DNA of 64,000 nt. Origin: Sporichthyaceae bacterium (GTDB lineage: Bacteria > Actinomycetota > Actinomycetes > Sporichthyales > Sporichthyaceae). The notes under the pieces are model-generated. The model was not told the DNA's origin. It saw nothing but the letters and a program-made list of their open reading frames with translations, and made no database searches. Positions 1 through 8,258 of this stretch are shown piece after piece. Each line of letters starts with the position of its first letter. Positions within the stretch are counted from its first letter, which is position 1. The position numbers and the translations under genes were made by a program. The stretch spans positions 1 to 64,000 of the forward strand of contig DATASX010000016.1 in assembly GCA_036269075.1 (NCBI GenBank), read 5' to 3'.

Positions 1-1619
1 GTGCGGGCCCGTTCATGGCCGGGCAGCAGGCCGCGGCGGCGGTGGTCGTGGATCCACTTCGCGAGGGTGTCCGCCGTTCCCCCTGTGGCCGAGGCGAGTT
101 CGGCGGCGGCGCGGGCGGAGGGGGCCAGGCCGATCACCCGATAGCCTTCGCCGCGCCACAGCCGGGCCGCGGCTCCCAGGGTCACGGTCTTCCCGGCCCC
201 GGCCGGGGCGGTCAGCACCGATACGAAGTCCCCGTCCCCGGCCAACGCCCGCACCGCTGCATGTTGATCGGCGTCCAGCCCGGTGTCGGCCAGGGATGTG
301 ATCAGCACGGCCGGGTGGACCAGCCCGTAACCGGCCGCGCGGCCGCGTTCGGCCAGCGACAGCACCCGCGCCTCCGCGGCCAACACCGTCGCCCCGGCCC
401 ACCGCGCATCCGAAGCCCGGGCGGTGACCCCCCGCGGGTGGGAACCGACCGACACCGCCGCGTCGAGTTCCAAGGCTTCGTCGGTGAGCCGCTCGACCGT
501 GGCCACCACCTCCTGCGCGCTACGCCCGTCGCCGGGCAACCGGGCGGCGACCTGCCCAGCCACATCGGCCCGGGAGAATGTCGAGCGCAACCCGGCCGCG
601 GCCTGGATCGCGGCGACGGCGATTGCCGCCCCGCTTGCCGGTGGTTGCCGCACCGCTTGCCGGGCTGCCTCCTGCACACCTGCGACGACGTCCTCGCGGT
701 GGTAGCCGGCTGCCGCGGCTTCGGCGGCCCAACCCTCGGCAAGGGCCATCGGGTGCTGGTGGGTCTTACCGGGCCGGGTCTTCAGCACCGCGGTCTTGGT
801 CACCGCCGCCCGCTCCCCGGAGGTAAGCGAACGGCCCAGGGATTGTTCGTACTCGGCGATCTTTCCCGCGGCCTCTGGCGTTATCTGCGCAGTGCGTTTG
901 GACCACAATTTCAGGAGCCCGGACGGGACCCCGATTATCTCTGCCTGACCGTGCGTGTCCGCCGTGTCGAAAACCAGACCAAGACGACTCGTGATTTCGC
1001 TGCGCAACGCCGCCTGGTAGATCATTCCCGCCGATTTCTTGTGGCCGAACAATTCGGTGGCGTCCAACGACCGCCACACCCCATCGGCGCACTGGACCTT
1101 GTTCAGGACCAGGGCGTGGGTGTGCAATTGGGGGTCCGCGCACCGGGAGGTGCGGTGGTCGAAGCACGCCGCCACCAACCCGGCCGAGCCGACCTGTTCG
1201 ACCCCGTCCACCCCTCGGCGCGACGCCGACGCGTGCGCGTCCAGGTACCCCAACGCCGCCGCGACCGCGGCCTTGTGGGCGGCCCGCAGTTCCCAGGCCG
1301 TACCCGAATCTCCCCACGCCCAAAGGGCGCTGACGCTCTTCGGCGCCGAGAACGTCAGGTCGAACCCGGTCACCCCGTCCGAGCGCCACGCCCGACCGAG
1401 CTGCTCCCTTGTGCTCGGATGCAGGGCCCGCGCGAACAGCGCCTCCAGCTGAGCCTCGGACCCGACCGCGCCCGGCTCCAGGCCTAGCGCCGCCAGGCCG
1501 CGACCGTGCCAGTACCCCGGCGCCTCACCGACGCCGAGGTAGTACTCCGTCGCCGCGCACGGCGCCGAATTCGTGTAGTAGCGCCACGACGAGGTTCCGA
1601 TCTTCGCCGAACTCAACAT
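1..1619 (-). CDS. MobF/TrwC-type conjugative relaxase-helicase, C-terminus cut by window edge
   Basis: The reading frame starts at ATG 1617-1619 and stays open to position 1, so only the first ~539 residues are visible. Tyrosines near residues 14-15 fit the N-terminal catalytic tyrosines of the family. The metal-binding motif PQLHTHALV at about residue 166 is the HUH triad of TrwC/TraI relaxases. After the relaxase domain comes a helicase domain with Walker A APAGAGKT at about residue 470. Relaxases of this family nick one strand at oriT, stay covalently bound to it and pilot it into the recipient. The gene marks this end of the window as part of a conjugative or mobilisable element. No coupling protein or type IV secretion gene is visible, so these would lie further left or be supplied in trans. 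Confidence 0.9.
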   Translation of the reverse strand, partial: MLSSAKIGTSSWRYYTNSAPCAATEYYLGVGEAPGYWHGRGLAALGLEPGAVGSEAQLEALFARALHPSTREQLGRAWRSDGVTGFDLTFSAPKSVSALWAWGDSGTAWELRAAHKAAVAAALGYLDAHASASRRGVDGVEQVGSAGLVAACFDHRTSRCADPQLHTHALVLNKVQCADGVWRSLDATELFGHKKSAGMIYQAALRSEITSRLGLVFDTADTHGQAEIIGVPSGLLKLWSKRTAQITPEAAGKIAEYEQSLGRSLTSGERAAVTKTAVLKTRPGKTHQHPMALAEGWAAEAAAAGYHREDVVAGVQEAARQAVRQPPASGAAIAVAAIQAAAGLRSTFSRADVAGQVAARLPGDGRSAQEVVATVERLTDEALELDAAVSVGSHPRGVTARASDARWAGATVLAAEARVLSLAERGRAAGYGLVHPAVLITSLADTGLDADQHAAVRALAGDGDFVSVLTAPAGAGKTVTLGAAARLWRGEGYRVIGLAPSARAAAELASATGGTADTLAKWIHDHRRRGLLPGHERAR

Positions 1620-1717
1620 CCGCGACCCCTACGCTGAACCGCCGACACCACCACCGACAGTACATTCGAAGAATGCACATGTCTGCTGCCTTTCAACAGT
1701 CGAATGGTCGTGGCTGA

Positions 1718-2005
1718 GTGAATGGCGGTTGCCAGGAGTATTGGCGGTCCAGCAGGGATATAAACGGTCACTGGCGCGAATTATTGTTAGACCGGATCGT
1801 TTTCGACCCGGCGCTGCTCGTTCTGGCATCGGGGGCACAAGGGTTGGCCGATTACCCGCGGTGCGACACCTGGAACCACTACTACGGCCAGGCCCGGGAG
1901 TTCATGTACAAGTACACCTCGGCCAACACCATCTCCAGCCCCGACGGGACGCCCAACGGATTCGTCCCCGACCCGAACCAGTTCGTCATCTACACCTGGA
2001 AGTGA
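1718..2005 (+). pseudogene. Unrecognised 95-residue ORF, probably a gene remnant
   Basis: The last 65 or so residues look like normal protein, rich in Tyr, Trp and Asn, with stretches such as WNHYYGQAREFMYKYTSAN and the end FVIYTWK. The first 25 residues look like random upstream sequence, and there is no convincing ribosome binding site. I read it as the C-terminal end of a longer gene whose front has been lost. It lies between a relaxase and decayed transporter genes, which fits. I do not recognise the family. It could also be a genuine small ORF. Confidence 0.3.
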
Positions 2006-2582
2006 CCGGCCGAAAACCTGGCCCCCACAGGTATGGCTCGCGTTCCTGCTGCAACGGACGTCTCAGGCCCTAGGAGGGCGAGGTCTTTGGTGACGTCGGG
2101 TTTTGCTCGTCTGGGGCGAGATTCCGTCGGCGTGAGCCGGCGGCCGCCAGGTGCCGTCCGGCGGGAATTGGATGCCGATGTTCCATCGAGATTTGATCGA
2201 AACGACACGGCCGGCGCGGAACACTACAGCCGCGTCGACCGTTGTGAGCAGTGGATGGAAAGGGGACTGCGACATGGCAGTGCTGCAGGGGGAACAGGCA
2301 CGACAGGCATACGTGCGGCTGCGCCGCCGCCATGCCGCCGCGCTCACCGTAAGTTCATCTGACGCTGCATCAGTTCGATGCAGGGCCGCGACCAGCGACC
2401 CGCCCCCTGCGTGTGACGACCGTCGCGAAACGCCGCGGGTCCCTGCTGCGCATCGTCGGTAGAACTCGGTGTGGGCCGGGGCGTCGTTCTTGAACCGACC
2501 GACCGTCGCCCTGAGGTCCCGCGTAGGGCCGTGACGATGCGGGCCGCGCAGGACGGGCGAGGCAGCAGGTCGGCCCGCTCGT
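2006..2582. other. 577 bp with no recognisable gene
   Basis: Short frames exist on both strands, but none shows a family motif, a ribosome binding site or a credible start. The codon pattern changes frame repeatedly, as in the flanking pseudogenes. It is probably decayed DNA of the mobile island. Confidence 0.5.
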
Positions 2583-3135
2583 TCAGTGGCACACGGGTTT
2601 GCCGGCGGTCGGGGTGGTTGACCCGGTCGGGCCGAGTGGTTCAAAGCAGATGCAGCCACCGCTGATCGCGTGTTTCTCACCGGGGATGAAGGTCAGCGCC
2701 CCCGTGAGCCGCCGAGGGTTTCGCCGTGGATGCGGCCGAACGCGGCGTCAGCGCACCGGCGGAAAGCTTGTCGAGGGCCGCCTCGAGCAGCTTGCCGGAG
2801 GTCCACCCGAGCATGGTCTCGCCGTCCGGGATTAGGTCCGGGGCGAAACGGGCCAGGGCGTCGTGGAAGGCGCGCGCCGCTGGGGTGTCCTGGGCCATCC
2901 ACGGCGCGACGCGGCTGCCGCTGACCATGCCGAAGGCGCGTAGCTTCGGGTCCCCGGTGTTCTCCAAGGTGAACGTCGCGGCGCCCGGGGCGAGCAACGG
3001 TCGGTAGCCGATCGCCGCGCCGGAGCGGCCCACCCCGGTCATAGCGGCGCCGTCCATCCCGAGAGCCAGCAGGTCGACACCGGCGTTGCGGGCGTTCAAG
3101 CACTGTGGGGTGAAATCGGGTTGGGTTGCTGGCAT
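2583..3135 (-). pseudogene. Remnant of branched-chain amino acid ABC transporter substrate-binding protein (LivK-like)
   Basis: Minus-strand residues such as CLNARNAGVDLLALGMDG and LIPDGETMLGWTSGKLLEAA resemble the C-terminal half of periplasmic binding proteins of the Leu/Ile/Val family. The coding signal then jumps frame near position 2745 to AAFGRIHGETLGG, and again near 2700 to a stretch reading LTFIPGEKHAISGGCIC. It stops at TGA 2583-2585. The first half of the usual ~400 residues is missing. With at least two frame changes and no N-terminus or signal peptide, no working product is expected. A fragment of a matching permease lies at 5579-5941, so the two may derive from one former liv operon. 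Confidence 0.75.
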
Positions 3136-3284
3136 CGTTGTTGATCGTGTCCGCGAGTCACTGATCTCCTCGTCGGGAGCTTTGCTTCTGCGCGAGACGG
3201 CTCAGCTCGCCGGGCCGGTCATCCCGGGCGACGGCGGCGGACAAGAGGCGTGAGTTCGCCGGAAAAGTCAGGCTTTGCTGACCT

Positions 3285-3403
3285 GGCCAGTTCTTGACCG
3301 TGATCTTCACGGGCGGCAGGGGTTTGGTGGCGGGGGCGAGAGCACATGGCCGTCGTTGATGTCGAACTTGCTGTTGTGGCACCCGCAGTTGATCGTGCCG
3401 GCG
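3285..3403 (-). pseudogene. Rieske [2Fe-2S] domain fragment
   Basis: One minus frame reads TINCGCHNSKFDINDGHVL, matching the second cluster-binding box of Rieske proteins (CxCHxSxF). A run of C residues then breaks the frame, and the next frame continues PATKPLPPVKITVKN, which is the usual sequence just after that box. The first box (CxH) and everything before it are absent. This is therefore a short, frameshifted remnant of a Rieske ferredoxin or oxidoreductase subunit and should be non-functional. Confidence 0.75.
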
Positions 3404-3611
3404 AGGCTCGGTCATGAGTTTTGAGGGCTACCCGGTGGATAGTGCTAAAAAACGTCCGAAAACGTCTCACGATCAACATGAAACCGCCGTCCCGATCCGT
3501 ACGGCACCTACGCCTGACTGATCGTCACTTCCCGCCTGAACGTGATCTCGATCCGACGGGCGGAGATCGGCGCCTCCCCGGGGTCGGTTCGACCGGTTTG
3601 TCCGGCTGGAG
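3404..3611. other. 208 bp without an assigned gene
   Basis: One minus frame ending at TAG 3508-3510 reads like a natural C-terminus (…ARRIEITFRREVTISQA). It may be the true, frameshifted tail of the secreted protein encoded next to it (3612-5585) or another relic. No other feature is visible. Confidence 0.4.
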
Positions 3612-5585
3612 TCAGCAGTTGGAGGCAGGTCGGCGACGCCGCCCGACGACCCTCTGCGCCCGATCCGGAACCACCGCGTACGGGGCCATCGGCTGCTCGT
3701 GGTGTGCCGCACGTTGTTCGGATGCTGTGGCCACGTCACGGTCGGCAACGACGAACAACGCCTTGTGCGGCTTTGCGTTGCCGTACGGACCGTGCGGCCA
3801 GGACTTTCGGTCGAAGTTCCAGCCCGGCGAGCTGTCGCCGTAGAGGAAGTCGTGGAAGTCCTTGTCGACCGAGAGCGCGCCGTTTTTGCCCACCGTGGCC
3901 ACCCACAGCTTGTGGTCACTGTGGTAGGCACTGCCGGCCCGGGAGACGAAGTAGTCCGTCCCCGCCAGCCGGCCGGGTTGGTCGGTTTCGTGGTACTTGA
4001 CATCCGCGCCCAGAACGAAGTTGTCGACGGTGCCGAAGTGCGGCCCCAGGCCCGGTTTCGTCGGATTGAGCGCGGCGGCACCGGCCAGCGCCGGGCAGTC
4101 CTTGGTGATGTGTTCGTCCAAGTCGCACCTCGGGTCGGCGCCGGCGTTCACCAGCTTGGCGATGTTTATCACCATCATTCCGCCGGGCGCGCCCGGATCA
4201 TTCGGACCCAGGATGCCCGCATGGCGACCCATCGTCGAGTGGTAGAGGAACTTGTCGTTCGGACTGGTCTGGACCCAGCCGCCGTGGGTGCCGGCCCCGC
4301 TGGTGTCTTCCCATCTGGAGTTGTAGCCCTTGATCGCGGCACCGTCGTCCCACACCTTCCGCCACCGCGGGTGCGGCACGGTGATGTCGGGCGCGTAGAA
4401 GATCTCGCCGCCCTGCATAGTCTGCGCGAACGCGCCCTTGTGGCCCGGCTGCTGGGTGACCGTGACCTCCATGGTCGCGCTGTTCTCGCGGTACAGCGGG
4501 GCCTTCGGGTCGCCCGCCGGGTCATCGGGGAGGTAGGTCACATCGGTGACCCTCGGGTGGTTGCGGTCGGAGATGTCCCAGGTCCGTACCGTCGGCCGGA
4601 ACAGCTTCGCCGAGGCCGGGGGAATGGGGCTCAGGATGAGGTTTCTCGGCTCCACGTAATCGCCGGTTACCATCCGGCTCAGGTCCGGGCGGGCCTGGAT
4701 GCCGTGCGGGTTGGCGCAGCTCGGCTTGCCGGTTGGCGGCAGGTTGTCGCACGTGCCCGCCTTGTCACCCTGCGGCGTGGCGGCCGGGCTGATCGAGAGG
4801 ACCTTGGCGTTCCGGTCGAAGTGCACGACCGCGCCCGGGCTGCCGGCATAACCGTTCCCCGAGCGCATCGAACCGTCCGAATAGCGGCACGGACCGGGCA
4901 GCACCGGGCCGCCCATGTAGGTGGCATAGGCGGTGCCGTCGTGGAACACGTAGTACGCATCCGGCACGGACCCGCACATCGTGTCGGTCGGCACGCTCAC
5001 GCCCCTGAGCTTGAGCATCGGCAGGTCGGACACGTCCATGGCGTAGGTCGTCGAGGTGTACAGGCCACCGACGAACAAGGTGTCACCCTTGTGCCAGGTG
5101 TACTGCGCGTGGTGCAACTCGTTGTACACGAGCGGGCTCAGCGTGGCGGTATTCACCAGACGGCCGTAGGACGGCGAGCCCTTCGTCGCGTCGATGACCG
5201 CAAGGAAATCCGGTCCCACGAGCGCGTTCCTGGCCTTGTCCGGCGGGTCCTGCAGCGAACCGGGCAGTGTCTTGACGTCCCGCCCGACCGTGTCGGCGGC
5301 GTTCTCGTCGCTGGCCAACACCACCAGATACTCCTCCGGAGTGCCGCGGACATTTCGCTGGGCGTACCTGCGGACCAGGTGGTTGGTGACAGCAAAGACC
5401 TTGCCGTTGCCGGCCTGCACGCGGCTGGTCGAGACCACCACGTCCCCGTACGCGGCGGTGTGCACCACATGGACGTCGGTGTCCGCGGCCGCCGAACTCG
5501 GCGCGGCCATGGCGACCAACGAAGCGACCATCGCAGACACGACCGCGAGGATGGTCCTCCGCCTGCGCGCTCTCCCTATCAGCAT
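3612..5585 (-). CDS. Secreted beta-propeller-like protein, possibly selenium-binding/methanethiol oxidase (SBP56) related
   Basis: The 657-residue product begins with an arginine-rich signal peptide (about residues 1-34, ending near SSAAADT) and should be exported. The start at 5585 is backed by a strong ribosome binding site, GGGAGG, eight bases upstream. The body has evenly spaced propeller-like blade sequence. Parts such as NPHGIQARPDLSRMVTGDY and RTWDISDRNHPRVTDV resemble the SBP56 family, whose members oxidise methanethiol or bind selenium or copper. The enzyme activity is inferred only. The last ~40 residues turn Arg-rich and repetitive, and a better C-terminus lies in another frame ending at 3508, so a frameshift near 3650-3700 is possible. 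It is one of few long intact genes in the decayed island. Confidence 0.6.
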   Translation of the reverse strand: MLIGRARRRRTILAVVSAMVASLVAMAAPSSAAADTDVHVVHTAAYGDVVVSTSRVQAGNGKVFAVTNHLVRRYAQRNVRGTPEEYLVVLASDENAADTVGRDVKTLPGSLQDPPDKARNALVGPDFLAVIDATKGSPSYGRLVNTATLSPLVYNELHHAQYTWHKGDTLFVGGLYTSTTYAMDVSDLPMLKLRGVSVPTDTMCGSVPDAYYVFHDGTAYATYMGGPVLPGPCRYSDGSMRSGNGYAGSPGAVVHFDRNAKVLSISPAATPQGDKAGTCDNLPPTGKPSCANPHGIQARPDLSRMVTGDYVEPRNLILSPIPPASAKLFRPTVRTWDISDRNHPRVTDVTYLPDDPAGDPKAPLYRENSATMEVTVTQQPGHKGAFAQTMQGGEIFYAPDITVPHPRWRKVWDDGAAIKGYNSRWEDTSGAGTHGGWVQTSPNDKFLYHSTMGRHAGILGPNDPGAPGGMMVINIAKLVNAGADPRCDLDEHITKDCPALAGAAALNPTKPGLGPHFGTVDNFVLGADVKYHETDQPGRLAGTDYFVSRAGSAYHSDHKLWVATVGKNGALSVDKDFHDFLYGDSSPGWNFDRKSWPHGPYGNAKPHKALFVVADRDVATASEQRAAHHEQPMAPYAVVPDRAQRVVGRRRRPASNC

Positions 5586-5941
5586 CCGCTACCTCCCGTG
5601 CAGGACACGACCTGCGCGAGTGAGCGACTCCGGCGAACGGACCATCGCCACCGCGATCGAGATCGAGACCACGACGCCGTGCCGAATGCCACCGCGACCG
5701 GCAACGGCCACTTCAGACCCTCGCAGTTCGACCGGTAGGCCCACCCGGAGACGTAGATCGCGGTGCCGGTCAGCCCGGCCTGCATCAACGTGATCTCCCG
5801 GGCATATCCGGCGACGATCAGGGTGCCGAGCGCGACCATGCCCATGATGAACGTCATCTGCAGGATGAACAGCCAGTAGTTGTCCTCGAAGGCCCCCAAC
5901 GCGATCGCCACGGGCAGCAGCACCAGTCTCCCGAGATGCAC
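5579..5941 (-). pseudogene. N-terminal fragment of branched-chain amino acid ABC permease (LivM/LivH-like)
   Basis: Residues such as LFILQMTFIMGMVALGTLIVAGYAREITLMQAGLTG match the first membrane segments and the GYAxxxxLxQAG signature of liv-type permeases. After about 85 residues the frame turns into Arg/Ser-rich sequence, and the remaining ~200 residues of a permease are absent. The stop falls inside the ribosome-binding region of the next gene. A divergent tetR with an operator lies upstream, so this was once a regulated transporter gene. It pairs with the LivK-like remnant at 2583-3135. Confidence 0.7.
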
Positions 5942-6051
5942 CCGCGGCCGTGGGAGTGCCCGCTGAACGTCTCGCCCGAGGCGTCCACCGAGCGGTGGGC
6001 CGCGGACCGGCCGGCGGGAACCGACATGGTGCTGGACACAACCAACTCCGA

Positions 6052-6069
6052 AAACTGACTGGTCGGTTT
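6052..6069. promoter_or_regulatory. TetR-type operator palindrome
   Basis: AAACTGACTGGTCGGTTT is a near-perfect 18-bp palindrome (AAAC-GAC-GTC-GTTT arms). It lies 59 bp before the tetR start and between tetR and the divergent permease remnant, the usual place for autoregulation. The function is inferred from position and symmetry. Confidence 0.6.
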
Positions 6070-6127
6070 GTTGTATTACAGGCTACGTACCCGGTCGTGC
6101 ACGTTTCATGACGAATTCGGGGGATAC

Positions 6128-6619
6128 ATGCCGAGGACCGACGCGGAGACGGCGGACGGCGCGGCGTGTCAGTTCATGCGGGCCGCCCGGGGCCTGGCCA
6201 CCGAGTGCGGCTTCCGAAACCTGACCGTCGACGACGTATGTGCCCGCGCCGGGCTGTCGAAGGGCGCGTTCTACGTGCACTCCCCCTCGGAACAGGCGTT
6301 GCTGGACCGAGAGATCAGCCAGGTCGACCGGCAGCTCGACCCGTCGACCGTCGGTGAGCTGCCCGGGCTGGAGAAGATCCGGGCCTTCGTTCGCACGATG
6401 GTGCAACGTGCGCAGGACCCCGCCTCGGCAACACCGGCCCAGTTTTCCGTCGGCACCCGTCGGCACCGACAACTCGCAGCCCGTGCGAGCAACGTGTTCG
6501 GGTGCGGATGTCGCTCCACTGCACGTCACTGCCCGTCCGCGATCCGCATGAGGCGCTCGGCGGTCGGCGTCGGAGCGGAGGGCGCGCGCCAAGGCCGCTG
6601 CCGCGAAGGCCGAAGCTAA
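6128..6619 (+). pseudogene. TetR-family regulator, C-terminal domain lost
   Basis: Starting at ATG 6128 after GGGGGATAC, the first ~50 residues form a clear TetR DNA-binding domain, with FRNLTVDDVCARAGLSKGAFYVH being the helix-turn-helix. A normal-looking second domain begins (ELPGLEKIRAFVRTMVQRAQD). From about position 6445 the sequence becomes Arg/Cys-rich and runs out of frame into a transposase remnant. TetR proteins need the C-terminal domain to dimerise and bind ligand, so this copy is probably dead or constitutively defective. The palindrome at 6052-6069 was probably its operator. Confidence 0.65.
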
Positions 6620-7272
6620 GCACGACGCCACTGCCGGACGCCGCCGGGGCCGGCTGGCCCGGGCGGTCGAGGACCTGGCCGACCTGGTCGGCGCGACCCG
6701 CCAGATCGTCGCCCAGACCCGGCAACGGCTGGCCGGGCAAACCCCGGACGGCCCACCCGACGGGTCAGCCTGCACGACCCCGACGCCCGCCCGATCGCCA
6801 AGGGCCGCCTGGGCAAGCCCGTGGAATTCGGCCACAGGGCCCAGATCGTCGAGGGCGATGACGGGGTGATCGTGGACCACAACATCGAGCAGGGAAATCC
6901 CGCTGACGCCCCCAGCTCGCGCCGGCGGTCAAGCGGGTCACCCAACGCGCCGGCCGGCCCCCGCGAACGGTCACCGCTGACCGCGGCTACGGCGAGAACA
7001 GCGTGGAGGACGAGCTACATGATCTCGGTGTCCGTAACGTCGTGATTCCCCGCAAGGGCAAACCCTCCGCGCAACGACGAGTTGCCGAGCATCGACCGGC
7101 GTTCCGACGAACCGTCAAGTGGCGAACCGGTTGCGAGGGGAGGATCAGCACCCTCAAACGCGGATACGGCTGGGACCGAACCCGTATTGACACCGCCGAA
7201 GGCGCGAAGATCTGGACCGGGCACGGCATCCTGGCCCACAACCTGATCAAGATCAGCACCCTGGTCGCCTAA
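6567..7272 (+). mobile_element. Frameshifted DDE transposase remnant (ISNCY/IS1182-like, family uncertain)
   Basis: Three successive frames together give the C-terminal half of a transposase. First comes GRRRGRLARAVEDLADLVGATRQIVAQT, then HDPDARPIAKGRLGKPVEFGHRAQIVEGDDGVIVDHN, then TVTADRGYGENSVEDELHDLGVRNVVIPRKGKP up to the end KISTLVA at 7272. TVTADRGYG and WRTGCEGRISTLKRGYGW look like the second Asp and the Glu region of a DDE catalytic core. At least two frameshifts prevent translation as one protein, and the N-terminus is missing. I found no terminal inverted repeats. It abuts the broken tetR, so insertion and later decay may have destroyed both. Confidence 0.75.
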
Positions 7273-7449
7273 CGAACCGTGCGAGCAGACGAGGGCCGGC
7301 CACAGCACACCGACGACTACACGGGCGCCGACGGGCTGCCAGCAGACTCCGACTATTTCAGGTTGAAGTAGCTGAGCTAAGCTGAGCAACCGGTCGCGAC
7401 CGGGACGCGCCGCCGCGGGAACCGCCGTTGGCTCTGAGACGATCACCGC

Positions 7450-7967
7450 GTGGCCCGGACCTGGCTGTCGATCCGCGTCGACCTCGTCGAGGGCCACGCC
7501 GCCGACCTCTGGCCGCGCCCCCGGCCGCATCTTCGCCGCCCCGCGGAGGCATACCTTCGCCCACCTGGCCACTGCGATCAACGACGCGTTCGGCCGATGG
7601 GACCTGGCGCACCTGCATCAGTTCTGGCTCGCAGATGGCAGCGCGTCGGCCTCCCCGACCCGGACTGGGACGACCCCGATCAGATGGTGCACGACGACCG
7701 GAAGGTGACGCTGGGGCGGTTGCAACCGTACGAGGTGTTCGTCTACGAATTCGACCCCGGCGATGGCTGGCTGCATCTGTGCACGGTCGGTCCGCAGCGG
7801 GTTGATCCCCTGAATGAGTTGGGCATCGTCCCGGACAGGCCGATGGCCTATTGGGGCTGGGATCGATGCCCGACCAGTACGGCAGGCGGTGGGACAGCGA
7901 CGATGGCGAGTCCCGCGTTCCCCGTGACCCCAAGGGCAGCGACCTTCCCGAGATCGGGCCCTGGTAG
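7450..7967 (+). pseudogene. pRiA4b ORF-3-like (IS1096 TnpR-like) protein gene with three frame changes
   Basis: The opening frame from GTG 7450 reads ARTWLSIRVDLVEGH, shifts to FAAPRRHTFAHLATAINDAF, returns to the first frame for VGLPDPDWDDPDQM and FVYEFDPGDGWLHLCTVG, and shifts again for MPDQYGRRWDSDDGES before TAG 7965-7967. Joined, these give the typical core of the plasmid pRiA4b ORF-3 family, including the YEFDxGDxWxH motif. Members often travel with plasmids or insertion sequences, and their role is poorly known. The frame changes make it a pseudogene unless they are sequencing errors; no equivalent errors appear in the housekeeping genes further right. Confidence 0.75.
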
Positions 7968-8258
7968 TACCGGCGCCGACGGCCTCAGGCGGCTGATCCG
8001 ACTTAGCATCCAGCGACGCTGGAGTGATCGACATCTGTAGTGCCGACGCCGGCCTATCCGTGCGCGATTGCCGAAACGCTTGCCCTGCAACTGAAGCGGC
8101 GTCTCGCAGGGTTGCCAGTCGGCTTGCCTATCGAGCGCCTTTCGGCTGCTTGACCCCGCCGCAGCGCTCCGCCACCAGCCGCCGCTGTCCGCCTTGACTG
8201 ACCGCGAAGTCATCGGACGGGACGCCGTCGAGCAGGCAGCGGTCAGCCGCGCCGGTTC
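7968..8258. other. 291 bp with no gene seen
   Basis: Between the decayed ORF-3-like gene and the end of the Fic gene I see no conserved frame, hairpin or repeat. It is probably decayed sequence. Confidence 0.4.

Noticed and set aside
15-1487. Long plus-strand ORF opposite the relaxase
   Set aside because: Its composition is low-complexity Arg/Gly/Pro, and the minus strand shows clear HUH and Walker motifs in a frame open to the window edge.
3699-5738. Plus-strand 679-residue ORF
   Set aside because: It is a shadow of the secreted propeller-like gene on the minus strand, with no family motifs and biased Arg/His/Val content.
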